Positions 20,501 through 28,282 are shown, numbered from the stretch's first letter. The stretch is DNA of 64,000 nucleotides from JAWXCB01 sp034440455 (GCA_034440455.1 JAWXCB010000031.1:1-64000), one strand, 5' to 3'. Program-made: numbers and translations. The notes: generated from the sequence alone by a model not told the origin.

Positions 20501-20984
20501 CATTCAAATCGGTATAGCCTCCGGAGTAGCAGACATAAATATCCAGCCAGCCATCATTATTAATATCCACCATTGAAACACCGGTAGTCCATCCTAATTT
20601 TCCCTGTACGCCCGCCTGAAACGTGATGTCGCGGAACTTCATGTTGCCTTCGTTGAGATAAAGTTTCTCAGGCGTTTCAATGGACGCAAGAAAAATATCC
20701 GGCAGCCCGTCATTATTAATATCACCTATCGCTACTCCTCCACCGTTATACACGTATTGGAAACTGCCGTAATTGATATTGTTATTAATCAGCACTTTGT
20801 TGGCGAATGTGATTCCTGTTTTCTCAGGGGAAAGCGGAACAAAAAGATTCACGGGCGCAACCTCATCGCTTACTGCGGAAACCCGCTCTTGAGTTTGATT
20901 GCTGTTGCAGGAAAATAGCAGAATTGCCAACGAAAGCGTTGCAATCTGTGCGCGAATATCTTGACTGAGATGGGTGCATTTCAT
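17598..20984 (-). CDS. UnbV/ASPIC and FG-GAP repeat lipoprotein (CRTAC1-like) 2
   Basis: 1128 residues from an ATG at 20984. A lipoprotein signal ends in ILLFSC (Cys about residue 26). The architecture matches the protein at 12422-15736: propeller blades with DINNDG/DYDKDG loops, a central ASPIC/UnbV domain (PVRGFQSSVEQ, LHFGIG) near residues 560-640, then a second propeller half with DVNGDG, DIDRDG and DINGDG loops. The two are diverged paralogues, not a recent duplication. It starts 39 bp downstream of the haloperoxidase stop on the same strand, so the two are probably co-transcribed. Predicted to be lipid-anchored and exported. Function unknown. Confidence 0.93.
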   Translation of the reverse strand: MKCTHLSQDIRAQIATLSLAILLFSCNSNQTQERVSAVSDEVAPVNLFVPLSPEKTGITFANKVLINNNINYGSFQYVYNGGGVAIGDINNDGLPDIFLASIETPEKLYLNEGNMKFRDITFQAGVQGKLGWTTGVSMVDINNDGWLDIYVCYSGGYTDLNVRANELFINNGDLTFSQRAKEYGLDDKGCSTQAYFFDYDKDGDLDMYLVSYPLDFKNGHRMDNYPWQERNKEEAGSDKLYKNNGNNTFTDVTKQAGIENHVWGLSAVIDDFNHDGWDDVYVANDFLGPDLLWINNKNGTFSEKLKDYMKHITFNSMGADLADINNDGLQDLFVSEMAQTDHVSSKRLMPSMTTDTFYKMIEKGYYYQYMVNALQLNGKGSYSEIAFMSGISKTDWSWAPLFADFDNDGYKDLFVTNGIRDAVSDNDFKTSYAALLDKANKEKRALKYSDYEHLLPKLNLMNLIFKNNGDLTFSKYNKQWNLTDTINSNGCAYADLDLDGDLDLVVNNYEVTASLYENKANEVYQNNFLRVRLIGPAKNVNGFGTTVKIFYDKEMQLQEMQPVRGFQSSVEQVLHFGIGKRDNINKMVVEWPDGKIQQLSNVAPNQMLVMNYDSARANPSKEEIVKPIFTSAEKELSLAYNHQENNYNDFKKEILLPHKQSQHGPFISAGDVNGDGSEDFFIGGAAGFAGTLFLQQNGKFSKATAQPWEAEKDCEDMASLLFDADGDNDLDLYVVSGGNEFSEGSPLLQDRLYVNDGAGYFKRNKEALPDEFTSGMRIAAGDYDKGGDSDLFIGGRNVPGQYPFPPSSFLLRNDGGKFTNVTAEHDKLLAAPGMVTDAAFADYDGDKDLDLILVGEWMPVTVFENANGVFHNQNAGLQETTGWWYSLAAADIDRDGDMDFIAGNLGLNAKYKVGKGKHFEIYCNDFDKNGSYDIVLTNYEGEKQYPVRGRECSSQQMPFIVDKFPTYKSFAEATVEEIYTKEQLDAALHYEAKEFRSSILLNNGNGTFTVKPLHNLAQVAPVNDILVLDINGDGISDLVLAGNLHETEPETVRYDAGTGLCLIGDGKGSFTPLRSFESGFLADGNVKDLQLIHAGKNQLPHLLVGNNSGTLQAFSIASSVPVEISAAK

Positions 20985-21023
20985 AGAGTGCCTTCTAATT
21001 TTATCAAACTTAAAAGAATCAAA

Positions 21024-22358
21024 TCATTTCTCATCTGATTGTTTGCCTGTAACGATTCTATCCGCTACTACTTCGCCCACCTTTGTTCCTTGTTGCCCAC
21101 CGATTTCGCACGATGGAATGTAATGAATGCCGCCATACACGCGGCTGATGGCGGCTTCTTTTGCCGCTTCATTGAAAGAAGAAAATGTGCGCGGTGAAAT
21201 TCCAAAAGGAACATTGGTAGAATCTATGAACGAATAGTTTTCACCAAATTCTTGTGTCAATACATATGCAGCGGCAGCAGAAATGCAGCTGTGTCCGCTG
21301 GAAAACTCCGGGAAGTTGGGCGTTTCGAGCAGCGGACTCCAATTGGGGTCAATGTATTTTCCGATGTACGTAACTGGACGAATATTATTCGATGCGCACT
21401 TCGTATCCCAAATTACTTTAAACGCATCTGCAAGCGCAATGGCAGTTTTCGATAACACCGCGCAGGTTGCAGGAAGATTCAAATGATTTTTTTTTGCAGC
21501 AATTTTTGCAATGCCCAACCAATGCCCGCCTGGAGTGTTTTGCCGTTTTGTAGTCATTACATGCCCCTGAATATCTGCCGGTGATGGATTGCAGTCCCAA
21601 TACCATGCTATCGCCAACTGCTCTTCAGTGAGCGTGTTAGCAAGCGTGTACACTTCTTTTGTCCGCTTGTAAAATTCAGAAGCCGTGTCTGTGCTGAACT
21701 GATACCAAAGCGCTTCCCGAAACTGGCTTGTCGAATCCAACACAAATGGGCGCACCTTCATAAAATGCGGCTCCAGCGCTTCCATATATTTTGGCGGTGT
21801 TGGCAACCAACTACCCGCAGTGTCCACCACGGTAAACTTGGGCATATTGCGTGTTTCCGAATATCCATCCGCATTTGCCCATTTGAGAATGGCTTCACTG
21901 AGTTGTGTTCCGAATGCAATGGAATTGTTGAATGTTTCCGCATCCGTTTCTTTTTCTAAAAGAACGAGCAATCTTTTTTCTTCCGCGTCAATCAGATGGT
22001 CGCGATAAACCATCGCTCTTGCCACATCGCAAAATGATTTCACGAGCACGATTTCCTGCGAATATTTTTTTTCCGCCTCCATCTGCGGCAATGCGTCAAG
22101 ACCTTTCAATTGCCCCGCGTAAGAAATAAAATTGGAATCGTTTTGAATCACCGCTTCATACGCTGTGATGTTTGGATAAGCATACACCCTGCTTGCAACG
22201 GGCGGAGAAAAACCGTCTTGCACAACGGCCTCCGTCAAAGCGAGATTCAACTCGTGGATGAGGTAGGCTGAATCGCGCGGGGTTTTAGCTTGCTTGCTCT
22301 TGCAGGAAACCAAAATGATTACCGACAGGAAGAGGATAAGGCGTAATGTTACCTTCAT
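21024..22358 (-). CDS. Vanadium-dependent haloperoxidase/PAP2-family lipoprotein
   Basis: 444 residues from an ATG at 22358. The signal IILVSC gives lipid Cys19. All vanadate or phosphate pocket motifs are present in order: Lys320-x6-Arg327-Pro (K..RP), Ser354-Gly355-His356 (SSGHS), and Ser405-Arg406-x5-His412 (SRVYGGIH). Spacings equal those of fungal vanadium chloroperoxidase (Lys353/Arg360, His404, Arg490/His496, from memory). The fold is shared with acid phosphatases, so halide peroxidation versus phosphatase activity is not settled by sequence, but the length and motif spacing favour the haloperoxidase group. It lies upstream of an UnbV lipoprotein on the same strand and near a c-type peroxidase. 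Confidence 0.9.
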   Translation of the reverse strand: MKVTLRLILFLSVIILVSCKSKQAKTPRDSAYLIHELNLALTEAVVQDGFSPPVASRVYAYPNITAYEAVIQNDSNFISYAGQLKGLDALPQMEAEKKYSQEIVLVKSFCDVARAMVYRDHLIDAEEKRLLVLLEKETDAETFNNSIAFGTQLSEAILKWANADGYSETRNMPKFTVVDTAGSWLPTPPKYMEALEPHFMKVRPFVLDSTSQFREALWYQFSTDTASEFYKRTKEVYTLANTLTEEQLAIAWYWDCNPSPADIQGHVMTTKRQNTPGGHWLGIAKIAAKKNHLNLPATCAVLSKTAIALADAFKVIWDTKCASNNIRPVTYIGKYIDPNWSPLLETPNFPEFSSGHSCISAAAAYVLTQEFGENYSFIDSTNVPFGISPRTFSSFNEAAKEAAISRVYGGIHYIPSCEIGGQQGTKVGEVVADRIVTGKQSDEK

Positions 22359-22462
22359 GGCAGTAAATATAAAGTATCTCTAAAAAACCTCTGATTGCTA
22401 ACCTGCCTACGGAGCGGTGGATGATAGCATAAAGACTGGAAAATAAAGAAAGCGATGAAGCT

Positions 22463-22494
22463 GACTTATAGCTTAAAGCTTACGACTTAAAACT
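22463..22494. repeat. Short-word spacer repeat (CTTAAAGCTTACGACTTAAA type)
   Basis: A degenerate direct repeat of about 10-bp words built on AAGxTTTAAG in the spacer between the haloperoxidase gene and tRNA-Arg. The complementary-strand version recurs at 23431-23469. Apart from this, 22359-22506 shows no gene or clear signal. Confidence 0.45.
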
Positions 22495-22506
22495 CTTGAG
22501 AAGAAG

Positions 22507-22580
22507 TGACTCCGACTGGATTCGAACCAGTGACCCATTGCTTAGAAGGCAATTGCTCTAATCCCCTGAGCTACGGAGCC
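22507..22580 (-). tRNA. tRNA-Arg (anticodon TCT)
   Basis: 74 nt with a full cloverleaf on the minus strand. The acceptor stem is GGCTCCG/CGGAGTC with one G-U pair and discriminator A. The D arm is GCTC/GAGC, the anticodon stem ATTGC/GCAAT with loop CTTCTAA, and the T arm ACTGG/CCAGT with loop TTCGAAT. The anticodon TCT reads AGA/AGG arginine codons. CCA is not encoded. Confidence 0.96.
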
Positions 22581-22604
22581 ATTATTTAGCTTGAAGTTTA
22601 AGGC

Positions 22605-22652
22605 TTGAAGTTTAAAGATGTTGCTGATTTCAGTTCAAACTTTAAACTTCAA
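22605..22652. other. Hairpin-forming inverted repeat 5' of tRNA-Arg
   Basis: A perfect 13-bp inverted repeat (TTGAAGTTTAAAG at 22605-22617 against 22640-22652) with a 22-nt loop. It sits just upstream of the tRNA on its strand. It could be a structured leader, a terminator without a clear U-run, or another intergenic word repeat. A further period-8 word (CGAATTAC/CGAATCAT/CGAATCTT) lies at 22711-22734 before ung. Confidence 0.5.
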
Positions 22653-22749
22653 ATTTGAAACTTCGGGGGGCAAATTTAAGAAAGTAACTGTTAGCGCAGA
22701 AACGCGCCATCGAATTACCGAATCATCGAATCTTCATTAAGTTAGCGGC

Positions 22750-23430
22750 ATGGCTGACATCGCCCCGCAAATAGAACCCTCCTGGAAAGCAACGCTCGCT
22801 GAAGAATTTCAAAAACCGTATTTCCAAAAAATCAAGCAAACACTGGTCGAAGAAAAGAATAACGGCAAGACAATTTATCCTCCCGGTCTGCTTATTTTCA
22901 ATGCGTTTAATCTCACACCTTTTGATGAGGTGAAAGTTGTAATCATTGGTCAAGACCCGTATCACGGCAAGGGACAAGCGCACGGACTTTGCTTCTCCGT
23001 GCCGCAGGGAATCGCGCCTCCGCCCTCACTCGTCAATGTTTTCAAAGAACTAAATACTGATTTAGGCATTCCCATTCCCAAGCATGGCAACCTTGAAAAG
23101 TGGGCGAAACAAGGTGTGTTTTTGTTAAATGCTTTCCTGACAGTTCGGGCAAATGAAGCCGCCTCTCATTCAAAAATCGGCTGGCAGGAATTTACCAATG
23201 CCGTAATTCAAAAACTTTCCGAGCAACGCACCGGTATCATCTTTTTGTTGTGGGGACGATTCGCCCAAGAGAAAGACATCCTGATTGACAAGTCAAAACA
23301 CCACATCTTGTATGCCGCGCATCCAAGCCCGCTGGCGCGTGGCGCGTTTATGGGTTGCAAGCATTTCTCCAAAACCAACGAGCTTCTAAAACACAAAGGC
23401 TATAATGCGATTTACTGGAGTTTGGAGTGA
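22750..23430 (+). CDS. ung: Uracil-DNA glycosylase
   Basis: 226 residues from an ATG, the usual length for family 1 UDG. It hydrolyses the N-glycosidic bond of uracil in DNA, starting base excision repair in the cytoplasm. The water-activating motif GQDPYHG gives Asp69, and HPSPL (His191) is the minor-groove intercalation loop with the catalytic His. GLCFSVP forms the uracil pocket. The gene stands alone on the plus strand after tRNA-Arg, followed by a word repeat and a REP copy. Confidence 0.97.
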   Translation: MADIAPQIEPSWKATLAEEFQKPYFQKIKQTLVEEKNNGKTIYPPGLLIFNAFNLTPFDEVKVVIIGQDPYHGKGQAHGLCFSVPQGIAPPPSLVNVFKELNTDLGIPIPKHGNLEKWAKQGVFLLNAFLTVRANEAASHSKIGWQEFTNAVIQKLSEQRTGIIFLLWGRFAQEKDILIDKSKHHILYAAHPSPLARGAFMGCKHFSKTNELLKHKGYNAIYWSLE

Positions 23431-23469
23431 AGTCGTAAGTTTTAAGTTGTAAGTCATAAGTTTTAAGTG
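23431..23469. repeat. Short-word spacer repeat (GTAAGTTTTAAGTTGTAAGT type)
   Basis: It starts directly after the ung stop codon. Degenerate words of AAGTTTTAAGT or GTAAGTC repeat at about 9-14 bp. It is related in reverse complement to 22463-22494, so the tRNA-ung block is bracketed by the same word family. A G+C-richer relative is at 54380-54414. Confidence 0.5.
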
Positions 23470-23507
23470 GAGGAATTGAATCTACTCTATGCAATGCGAG
23501 ATAGCTC

Positions 23508-23543
23508 GGACTCCTTCTCCTTTGGAGAAGGGCGGGATGAGGC
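23508..23543. repeat. REP-type palindromic repeat copy
   Basis: Reads GGACTCC then TTCTCC/GGAGAA arms and GGGCGGGATGAGGC. This is a member of the six-copy family, in the 138-bp gap between ung and the sterol desaturase gene. Confidence 0.75.
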
Positions 23544-23568
23544 TAAATTATTTCCTTAACTTTTCATC

Positions 23569-24477
23569 ATGTCTTTTGCTGAACAATTACAAACCTTCAG
23601 CGCGTATTTCTCGCCTGGGCTCTATACGTTTGGTATCTCAGCAATCATTCTTGAAACAATCGTATTTGCTCTGCAACGCAAATCGCGCGACAAGAAATCG
23701 CGCTGGCTTGGCATTGCATGTGGCGCGCTTTCATTTGGTGGCGGGTATGTTTTTTATACGCTTGTGATGTTTGGCGTACAAAGTTGGGTGTATCAATACC
23801 GAATTTTCGATTTGGGTTTTGCGTGGTATGCGTGGGTGATTTGTTTCTTCATCAATGATATTCTGTTTTACATCTCGCACCGCCTGCAACATGAAATACG
23901 TTTCTTCTGGTGTGTGCATGTCGTGCATCATTCACCAAAGCATTATGACCTCACCACCGGCATTCGCGGCAGTATGTTTGACGCGTTGTTTCATTTTCCG
24001 TTTTTCTTTTGGATTCCACTACTCGGCATTCATCCGCTTATTTACATCATTCTCGACACCGGTTTCAAATTCATCGGGCTGGCGTATCACACGGAGTTTG
24101 TGCAAAAGCTCGGATTACTGGATAAAATTTTGGTAACGCCTTCCAATCATCGTGTGCATCACGGCTCTGATGTAAAATATCTCGACCGCAACTATGGCGG
24201 CTTTTTTATTTTCTGGGATAAATTTTTTCACAGCTATCAACCGGAAGAAGAAAAACCTGCGTATGGCATTCGCAAAAACTGGCACGGTTACAACATCATT
24301 GATTGCCAGTTGCACGAATTCGCTGACTTATGGAAGGATGTAAAAGCCGCTCCTGCTTTCAAAGACAAGCTGCGGTATCTATATATGCCTCCGGGCTGGA
24401 AGCATGACGGCACGGGGAAAACATCGGAGGAATTGCGCCTTTCACTCCATGCCGCATCTCAAATTCCGCCCGCTTAA
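23569..24477 (+). CDS. Sterol desaturase/fatty acid hydroxylase superfamily protein
   Basis: 302 residues from an ATG. This is a multi-pass membrane protein with several hydrophobic segments in the first half. The di-iron histidine boxes of the superfamily are present: HRLQHE, HVVHHSPKHY and HRVHHG. These membrane oxygenases hydroxylate or desaturate lipids, carotenoids or sterol-like molecules. The substrate cannot be deduced. The C-terminal tail (about 60 residues) is soluble. rmuC follows 17 bp later, so co-transcription is likely although a functional link is not evident. Confidence 0.9.
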   Translation: MSFAEQLQTFSAYFSPGLYTFGISAIILETIVFALQRKSRDKKSRWLGIACGALSFGGGYVFYTLVMFGVQSWVYQYRIFDLGFAWYAWVICFFINDILFYISHRLQHEIRFFWCVHVVHHSPKHYDLTTGIRGSMFDALFHFPFFFWIPLLGIHPLIYIILDTGFKFIGLAYHTEFVQKLGLLDKILVTPSNHRVHHGSDVKYLDRNYGGFFIFWDKFFHSYQPEEEKPAYGIRKNWHGYNIIDCQLHEFADLWKDVKAAPAFKDKLRYLYMPPGWKHDGTGKTSEELRLSLHAASQIPPA

Positions 24478-24494
24478 AGTTTATCTTTACAGCT

Positions 24495-25811
24495 ATGGAA
24501 ATTCTGTTTCTTCTAATTGGATTAGTTATCGGCTGTGCGCTTGCATGGCTATTCCTACGCTCAAAATTCACAGAGGAAATTGGCAGGCTTTCGGAGAGAA
24601 ATAACCTTCTATCGGATAATCAGGAAGCAACTTCAAACCAATTAGAAAAAGAGCGTCAGCAATCACGCGCTGCCGAAAATGAATTGGCTAAGATGACGGT
24701 ATCCTATGAAAATCTGCAAACGAAGTTGAGTGAACAAAAAAAAGAGGTAGAACTCTTGCAGGAAAAATTCAAGATTGAATTTCAAAACATCGCAAATCAA
24801 CTGCTCGAAGATAAAAGCAAAAAATTCACGGAGCAGAACAAGCAAAACATGGATGAAATCCTGAGTCCGCTGAAAGAAAGGCTGAAAGATTTTGAAAAGA
24901 AAGTGGACGATACGCACAAGGAAACATTACTGAAAAATGAAGGGTTGATTCACCAGATAAAAAATCTCAAAGAACTGAATCAGCAGATGAGCGAGGAAGC
25001 GCGCAACCTCACCCGCGCATTGAAAGGCGACACAAAAGCGCAAGGCACTTGGGGCGAAGTGATTCTTGAAAGCATCCTTGAAAAATCAGGCTTGACAAAG
25101 GGGCGCGAATATACCGTGCAGGCAAGTTTTCTTACAGAAGACGGAAGACGCGTACAGCCCGATGTGATTATTAACCTGCCGGAAGGAAAAAAAGTCATCA
25201 TTGACTCAAAGGTGTCGTTGGTTGATTATGAAAAATTTACTTCCAATGAGAATGAAACAGAGAAGCAATTGCATTTACGCGCGCATGTGCAGTCGGTGAG
25301 AAGACATATCAAATTACTCAGCGAAAAAAATTACCAAAACATCTATGACGCAAGTCCCGACTTCGTGCTGATGTTTATTCCGATTGAGCCTGCATTCGGG
25401 CTTGCGCTGCAAACCGACAACACGCTTTTTCAAGAGGCGCTCGAAAAAAATATTGTCGTTATCAGTCCGACTACGTTGCTTGCTACACTGCGCACCATCG
25501 CCTCCATGTGGAAGCAAGAGTATCAAAATCAAAACGTGCGCGAGATCGCAAGGCAGGCAGGTTCGCTCTACGACAAGTTTGTAAGCCTGCTGAGTGATTT
25601 GGAAGATATTGGCAAGCGCATCAAATCTTCGCAGGATGCTTATGCAGACGCGATGACCAAACTCACCGGAAAAGATAACCTGCTGCGCAAAGTAGAACGT
25701 CTGAAAGAATTAGGCGCGGAAAGCAGCAAAACGATTCCGCAGAAGTGGCTTGATAAAGCTGAAACAGAGAAAGGTGAAGAGGAAAAGTTGCCGCTGAAAG
25801 AGTTGTTTTAA
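24495..25811 (+). CDS. rmuC: DNA recombination protein RmuC
   Basis: 438 residues from an ATG. One N-terminal membrane segment (about 1-20), a long charged coiled coil (about 30-165), then the RmuC nuclease-like domain (about 170-400) with TWGEVILESILEKSGL and QPDVIINLPEGKKVIIDSK. RmuC limits recombination at inverted repeats in E. coli. The PD-(D/E)xK-like core (Asp-Val...Ile-Asp-Ser-Lys) is visible. Length and domain order match the family. It begins 17 bp after the sterol desaturase gene and converges on aroE. Confidence 0.95.
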   Translation: MEILFLLIGLVIGCALAWLFLRSKFTEEIGRLSERNNLLSDNQEATSNQLEKERQQSRAAENELAKMTVSYENLQTKLSEQKKEVELLQEKFKIEFQNIANQLLEDKSKKFTEQNKQNMDEILSPLKERLKDFEKKVDDTHKETLLKNEGLIHQIKNLKELNQQMSEEARNLTRALKGDTKAQGTWGEVILESILEKSGLTKGREYTVQASFLTEDGRRVQPDVIINLPEGKKVIIDSKVSLVDYEKFTSNENETEKQLHLRAHVQSVRRHIKLLSEKNYQNIYDASPDFVLMFIPIEPAFGLALQTDNTLFQEALEKNIVVISPTTLLATLRTIASMWKQEYQNQNVREIARQAGSLYDKFVSLLSDLEDIGKRIKSSQDAYADAMTKLTGKDNLLRKVERLKELGAESSKTIPQKWLDKAETEKGEEEKLPLKELF

Positions 25812-25848
25812 TTTTCTCTGCGTCTTTGCGCCTCTGCGTGAAATTTCT
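25812..25848. repeat. Spacer word TCTGCGTCTTTGCGCCTCTG
   Basis: The whole gap between the convergent rmuC and aroE stops is one degenerate repeat of CTCTGCGT/CTTTGCGC words ending GTGAAATT. A related piece in reverse complement (AATTTCACGCAGAG) occurs at about 17566-17579. From memory, such words recur in many unrelated genomes. Confidence 0.5.
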
Positions 25849-26585
25849 CAAAACGAATTCCAAATCTTCCACGCTTCCTCTGCCTGAAGCGCTAACATTT
25901 CAGAACCGTTTTTAGTAGTTGCGCCTTTCTCCTTCCCACTTTTCAAGAATATTGTTTCCTCAGGGTTGTAAATCAAATCGAACAGCAGATGCTGCTCACC
26001 AAGAAATTGATAAGGAATTTCAGGCGCGTTTGAAACATCTGGAAACATCCCGACCGGTGTGGTGTTGATGAGGAGCGTATGTTCATTCAATAACGATTCG
26101 TTGACTGCATCATACCCGATTTCATTCTCCTCAAAAGGGTTTCTCGAAACGATTAAATATTCAATTCCCAATTTTTCCAGCGCATATTTTACAGCAAGCG
26201 AAGAACCGCCTGTGCCAAGTATCAGCGCTTTTTTATGCGAAGGTTTTAACAGCGGAATCAGTGAGCGAGTGAAGCCGATATAATCCGTGTTGAAGCCTTT
26301 CAACTTGCCGGAAGAAATCTTGATGGTGTTCACCGCGCCAATTTCCAGAGCATCATCACTCAATTCATCCAGATAACGAATCACCGCTTCCTTGTAAGGG
26401 ATTGTAACATTCAGCCCGCGCAAATCAGGATTTTCAGCAACAACATTTCGGAGCAAATCAATTTTCGGGAGTTCAAAGTTTTCATACACCGTTTCATTGA
26501 TGAACTCAGTCGCAAATTTCTCCGTGAAATATTTTTTTGAAAAAGAATGCCCGAGCGGGTTGCCGATTAAACCGAATTTTCTCAT
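25848..26585 (-). CDS. aroE: Shikimate dehydrogenase
   Basis: 245 residues from an ATG at 26585, slightly shorter than the 270 typical of E. coli AroE but usual for Bacteroidota. It reduces 3-dehydroshikimate to shikimate with NADPH in aromatic amino acid synthesis. Seen: the N-terminal GLIGNPLGHSFSK substrate loop, NVTIPYKEAV with catalytic Lys65, NTDYIGF with Asp101, and the nucleotide-binding GTGGSS (124-129). The C-terminal ALQAEEAWKIWN helix is also standard. It follows the TPR gene on the same strand after 176 bp. Confidence 0.96.
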   Translation of the reverse strand: MRKFGLIGNPLGHSFSKKYFTEKFATEFINETVYENFELPKIDLLRNVVAENPDLRGLNVTIPYKEAVIRYLDELSDDALEIGAVNTIKISSGKLKGFNTDYIGFTRSLIPLLKPSHKKALILGTGGSSLAVKYALEKLGIEYLIVSRNPFEENEIGYDAVNESLLNEHTLLINTTPVGMFPDVSNAPEIPYQFLGEQHLLFDLIYNPEETIFLKSGKEKGATTKNGSEMLALQAEEAWKIWNSF

Positions 26586-26635
26586 GCGGTAAAAATAGTA
26601 TTGTCTTTTTAACGAGCGCTGTTATGATAAAAAAT

Positions 26636-26711
26636 CATCCCCCTGCAAACGCTCAAAGCACACCCGCACCCCTTTCGCCTGTACGCAATCCTCACGCACA
26701 AGGGGGACATT
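26636..26711. repeat. Possible spacer inverted repeat TCCCCCT...AAGGGGGA
   Basis: Short inverted ends (CATCCCCCT and AAGGGGGACAT) enclose about 55 bp with CGCAC-rich words. A CCGTAAACTGTAAACAGAAAA word repeat follows. It lies in the 176-bp gap between the TPR gene and aroE. The evidence is the inverted ends only. Confidence 0.35.
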
Positions 26712-26761
26712 AACGCAACTGAAAACCGTAAACTGTAAACAGAAAACTTTTCGTCTGCCTA

Positions 26762-28171
26762 CTAACTGCGATATTGATTCACCACCTGCTGCACGGCTAA
26801 CTCCTTCTCCATGTTCGGAGCGATTTCAAAAACGATGGGGTGCATCTTGTAATCCAAGAGCAGCGCTTTTTCAAAATTCAGCAGCGATTCTTTTTTATTT
26901 CCAATAAGGAAATAGTAAGCGCTCTTCACGTAGAAAATGTCTGCCGGGTCATCGAATTGCTCGCAGGCATCATCCAGCACAGTGAAAGAATCGCGGTGCA
27001 TGCCCGCCTCAAGCAGCGTACGCGCCAGCGCCAGCCATGCCTCGCGCGATTCGGGGCGAATGTCAATCGCTTTTGCAAACGATTCAATCGCAGAGTCCAA
27101 ATTGCCTAATTCATAGTAGGAATCAGCAAGCACCTCAATGTAATCAGGGTCATCATCTTTCAACTTGCAGGCGCGTTCGAGCGAAGTGAGCGCGTTGCTC
27201 CACTTCTGCTCCGCGTGGTAGCACAAGCCGATACGGAAAAACGCAGGATGAAAATTCGGGTCCATATTCACCGCCTTGCGGTAGTAGTTGCGCGCCATCG
27301 CGTATTCTTCCAAACATTCGTAGCACTCGCCAATGTTGTACAGAATTTCTTTTGTGGGACGCGCTACTTCAAAGCTGCTTTTGTAATATTCAATCGCCTT
27401 GCGGTAGTTCTCCATGCGGAACAACACGTCACCGCAATCTTTGTAGGCGTATTCGCTTTTCTCATTAATGGCTAACACGAAATCAAAAGCATCTACTGCA
27501 TTTTCATAATCGCCCAAGCCGGAATACGCATGTCCAAGGTTGAACCACGCGCGGTGATTGTAAGGCTCGCGGTCAATCAGCATTTTATGAAAGTCAACGC
27601 TCTCCTGATATTTTTCAATGAACTCTACGCAAAACCACATGCGGTTCAGCGCTTCTTCGCTATTCGGGTCAAATTCAAGTGTTTTTTTCAGACAGTCAAA
27701 TACCTGCTCATACTTTTCCCATTCTTCATACACGTCTGCAAGCTCAAGATATAGGTCGGGCATGTCGTCTTTCTCTCCAATCGTCATTGCATATTCTACT
27801 GTGGCAACCGCTCTCTTGAAATCTTCCATCCACACGTAAATATCTGCGCGGAGTAAATGAATCTGCATGTCTTTCGGGTCAAACACCTCCGCTTTCTCCA
27901 AAACTTCCAGCGCCTGGTCGAATTGCTTGACGTCAAAAAAGAACTGTGCCTTTTTCACTAAGAAGTATGAGGAGTAGGGATATTGCTCAATAGCGATGCT
28001 GACGATTTTTGACGCCTTCTCGCTTTTCTTTTTCAATTCATAGTAATCAATCAGTTGCTCAAAGGAGGCTTCGTCTAAAAAGAGTTGCGCGTTATTGCGC
28101 TCGGTTTCTTCATAGTGCGCAACTAAGTCAGTCACATCCCGATAATCATCAAAAGGGTTTTTTTCAGACAT
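26762..28171 (-). CDS. Tetratricopeptide repeat protein
   Basis: 469 residues from the ATG at 28171 (MSEKNPFDDYRD). The frame extends upstream to a TTG at 28246, but the added residues are not TPR-like and lack an ATG, so the internal ATG is preferred. About eleven TPR helix pairs cover nearly the whole protein (for example AWFNLGHAYSGLGDYENAVD). No signal peptide or membrane segment is seen. TPR arrays mediate protein-protein contacts and the partner is unknown. It is divergent from the M1 peptidase gene, with 111 bp between the starts. Confidence 0.92.
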   Translation of the reverse strand: MSEKNPFDDYRDVTDLVAHYEETERNNAQLFLDEASFEQLIDYYELKKKSEKASKIVSIAIEQYPYSSYFLVKKAQFFFDVKQFDQALEVLEKAEVFDPKDMQIHLLRADIYVWMEDFKRAVATVEYAMTIGEKDDMPDLYLELADVYEEWEKYEQVFDCLKKTLEFDPNSEEALNRMWFCVEFIEKYQESVDFHKMLIDREPYNHRAWFNLGHAYSGLGDYENAVDAFDFVLAINEKSEYAYKDCGDVLFRMENYRKAIEYYKSSFEVARPTKEILYNIGECYECLEEYAMARNYYRKAVNMDPNFHPAFFRIGLCYHAEQKWSNALTSLERACKLKDDDPDYIEVLADSYYELGNLDSAIESFAKAIDIRPESREAWLALARTLLEAGMHRDSFTVLDDACEQFDDPADIFYVKSAYYFLIGNKKESLLNFEKALLLDYKMHPIVFEIAPNMEKELAVQQVVNQYRS

Positions 28172-28282
28172 ACACAGTGGGTTCGAGCGGTGAAAGTATC
28201 GGCTAAAAGTACCAAATTCAATTTTATTTTTGTCTTGCACCTTCAATAATAATTATTTCACAGTATTTCCAAAACTATTCAG

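Noticed and set aside
22507..22580. tRNA-Arg as an island integration site
   Set aside because: No integrase, direct repeat of the tRNA end, or foreign-looking gene block lies next to it.
23489..23767. Plus-strand open frame overlapping the sterol desaturase start
   Set aside because: It translates a REP copy and then an off-frame part of the desaturase gene.
26762..28246. Longer TPR protein starting at TTG 28246
   Set aside because: The extra 25 residues have no TPR character, and an ATG at 28171 begins a typical charged N-terminus.
28201..28282. Bacteroidota-type -7 box TATTTTTG (28225-28232) before the M1 peptidase
   Set aside because: It matches TAnnTTTG, but no TTTG box lies at the right distance upstream, and A+T-rich spacers give such matches by chance.
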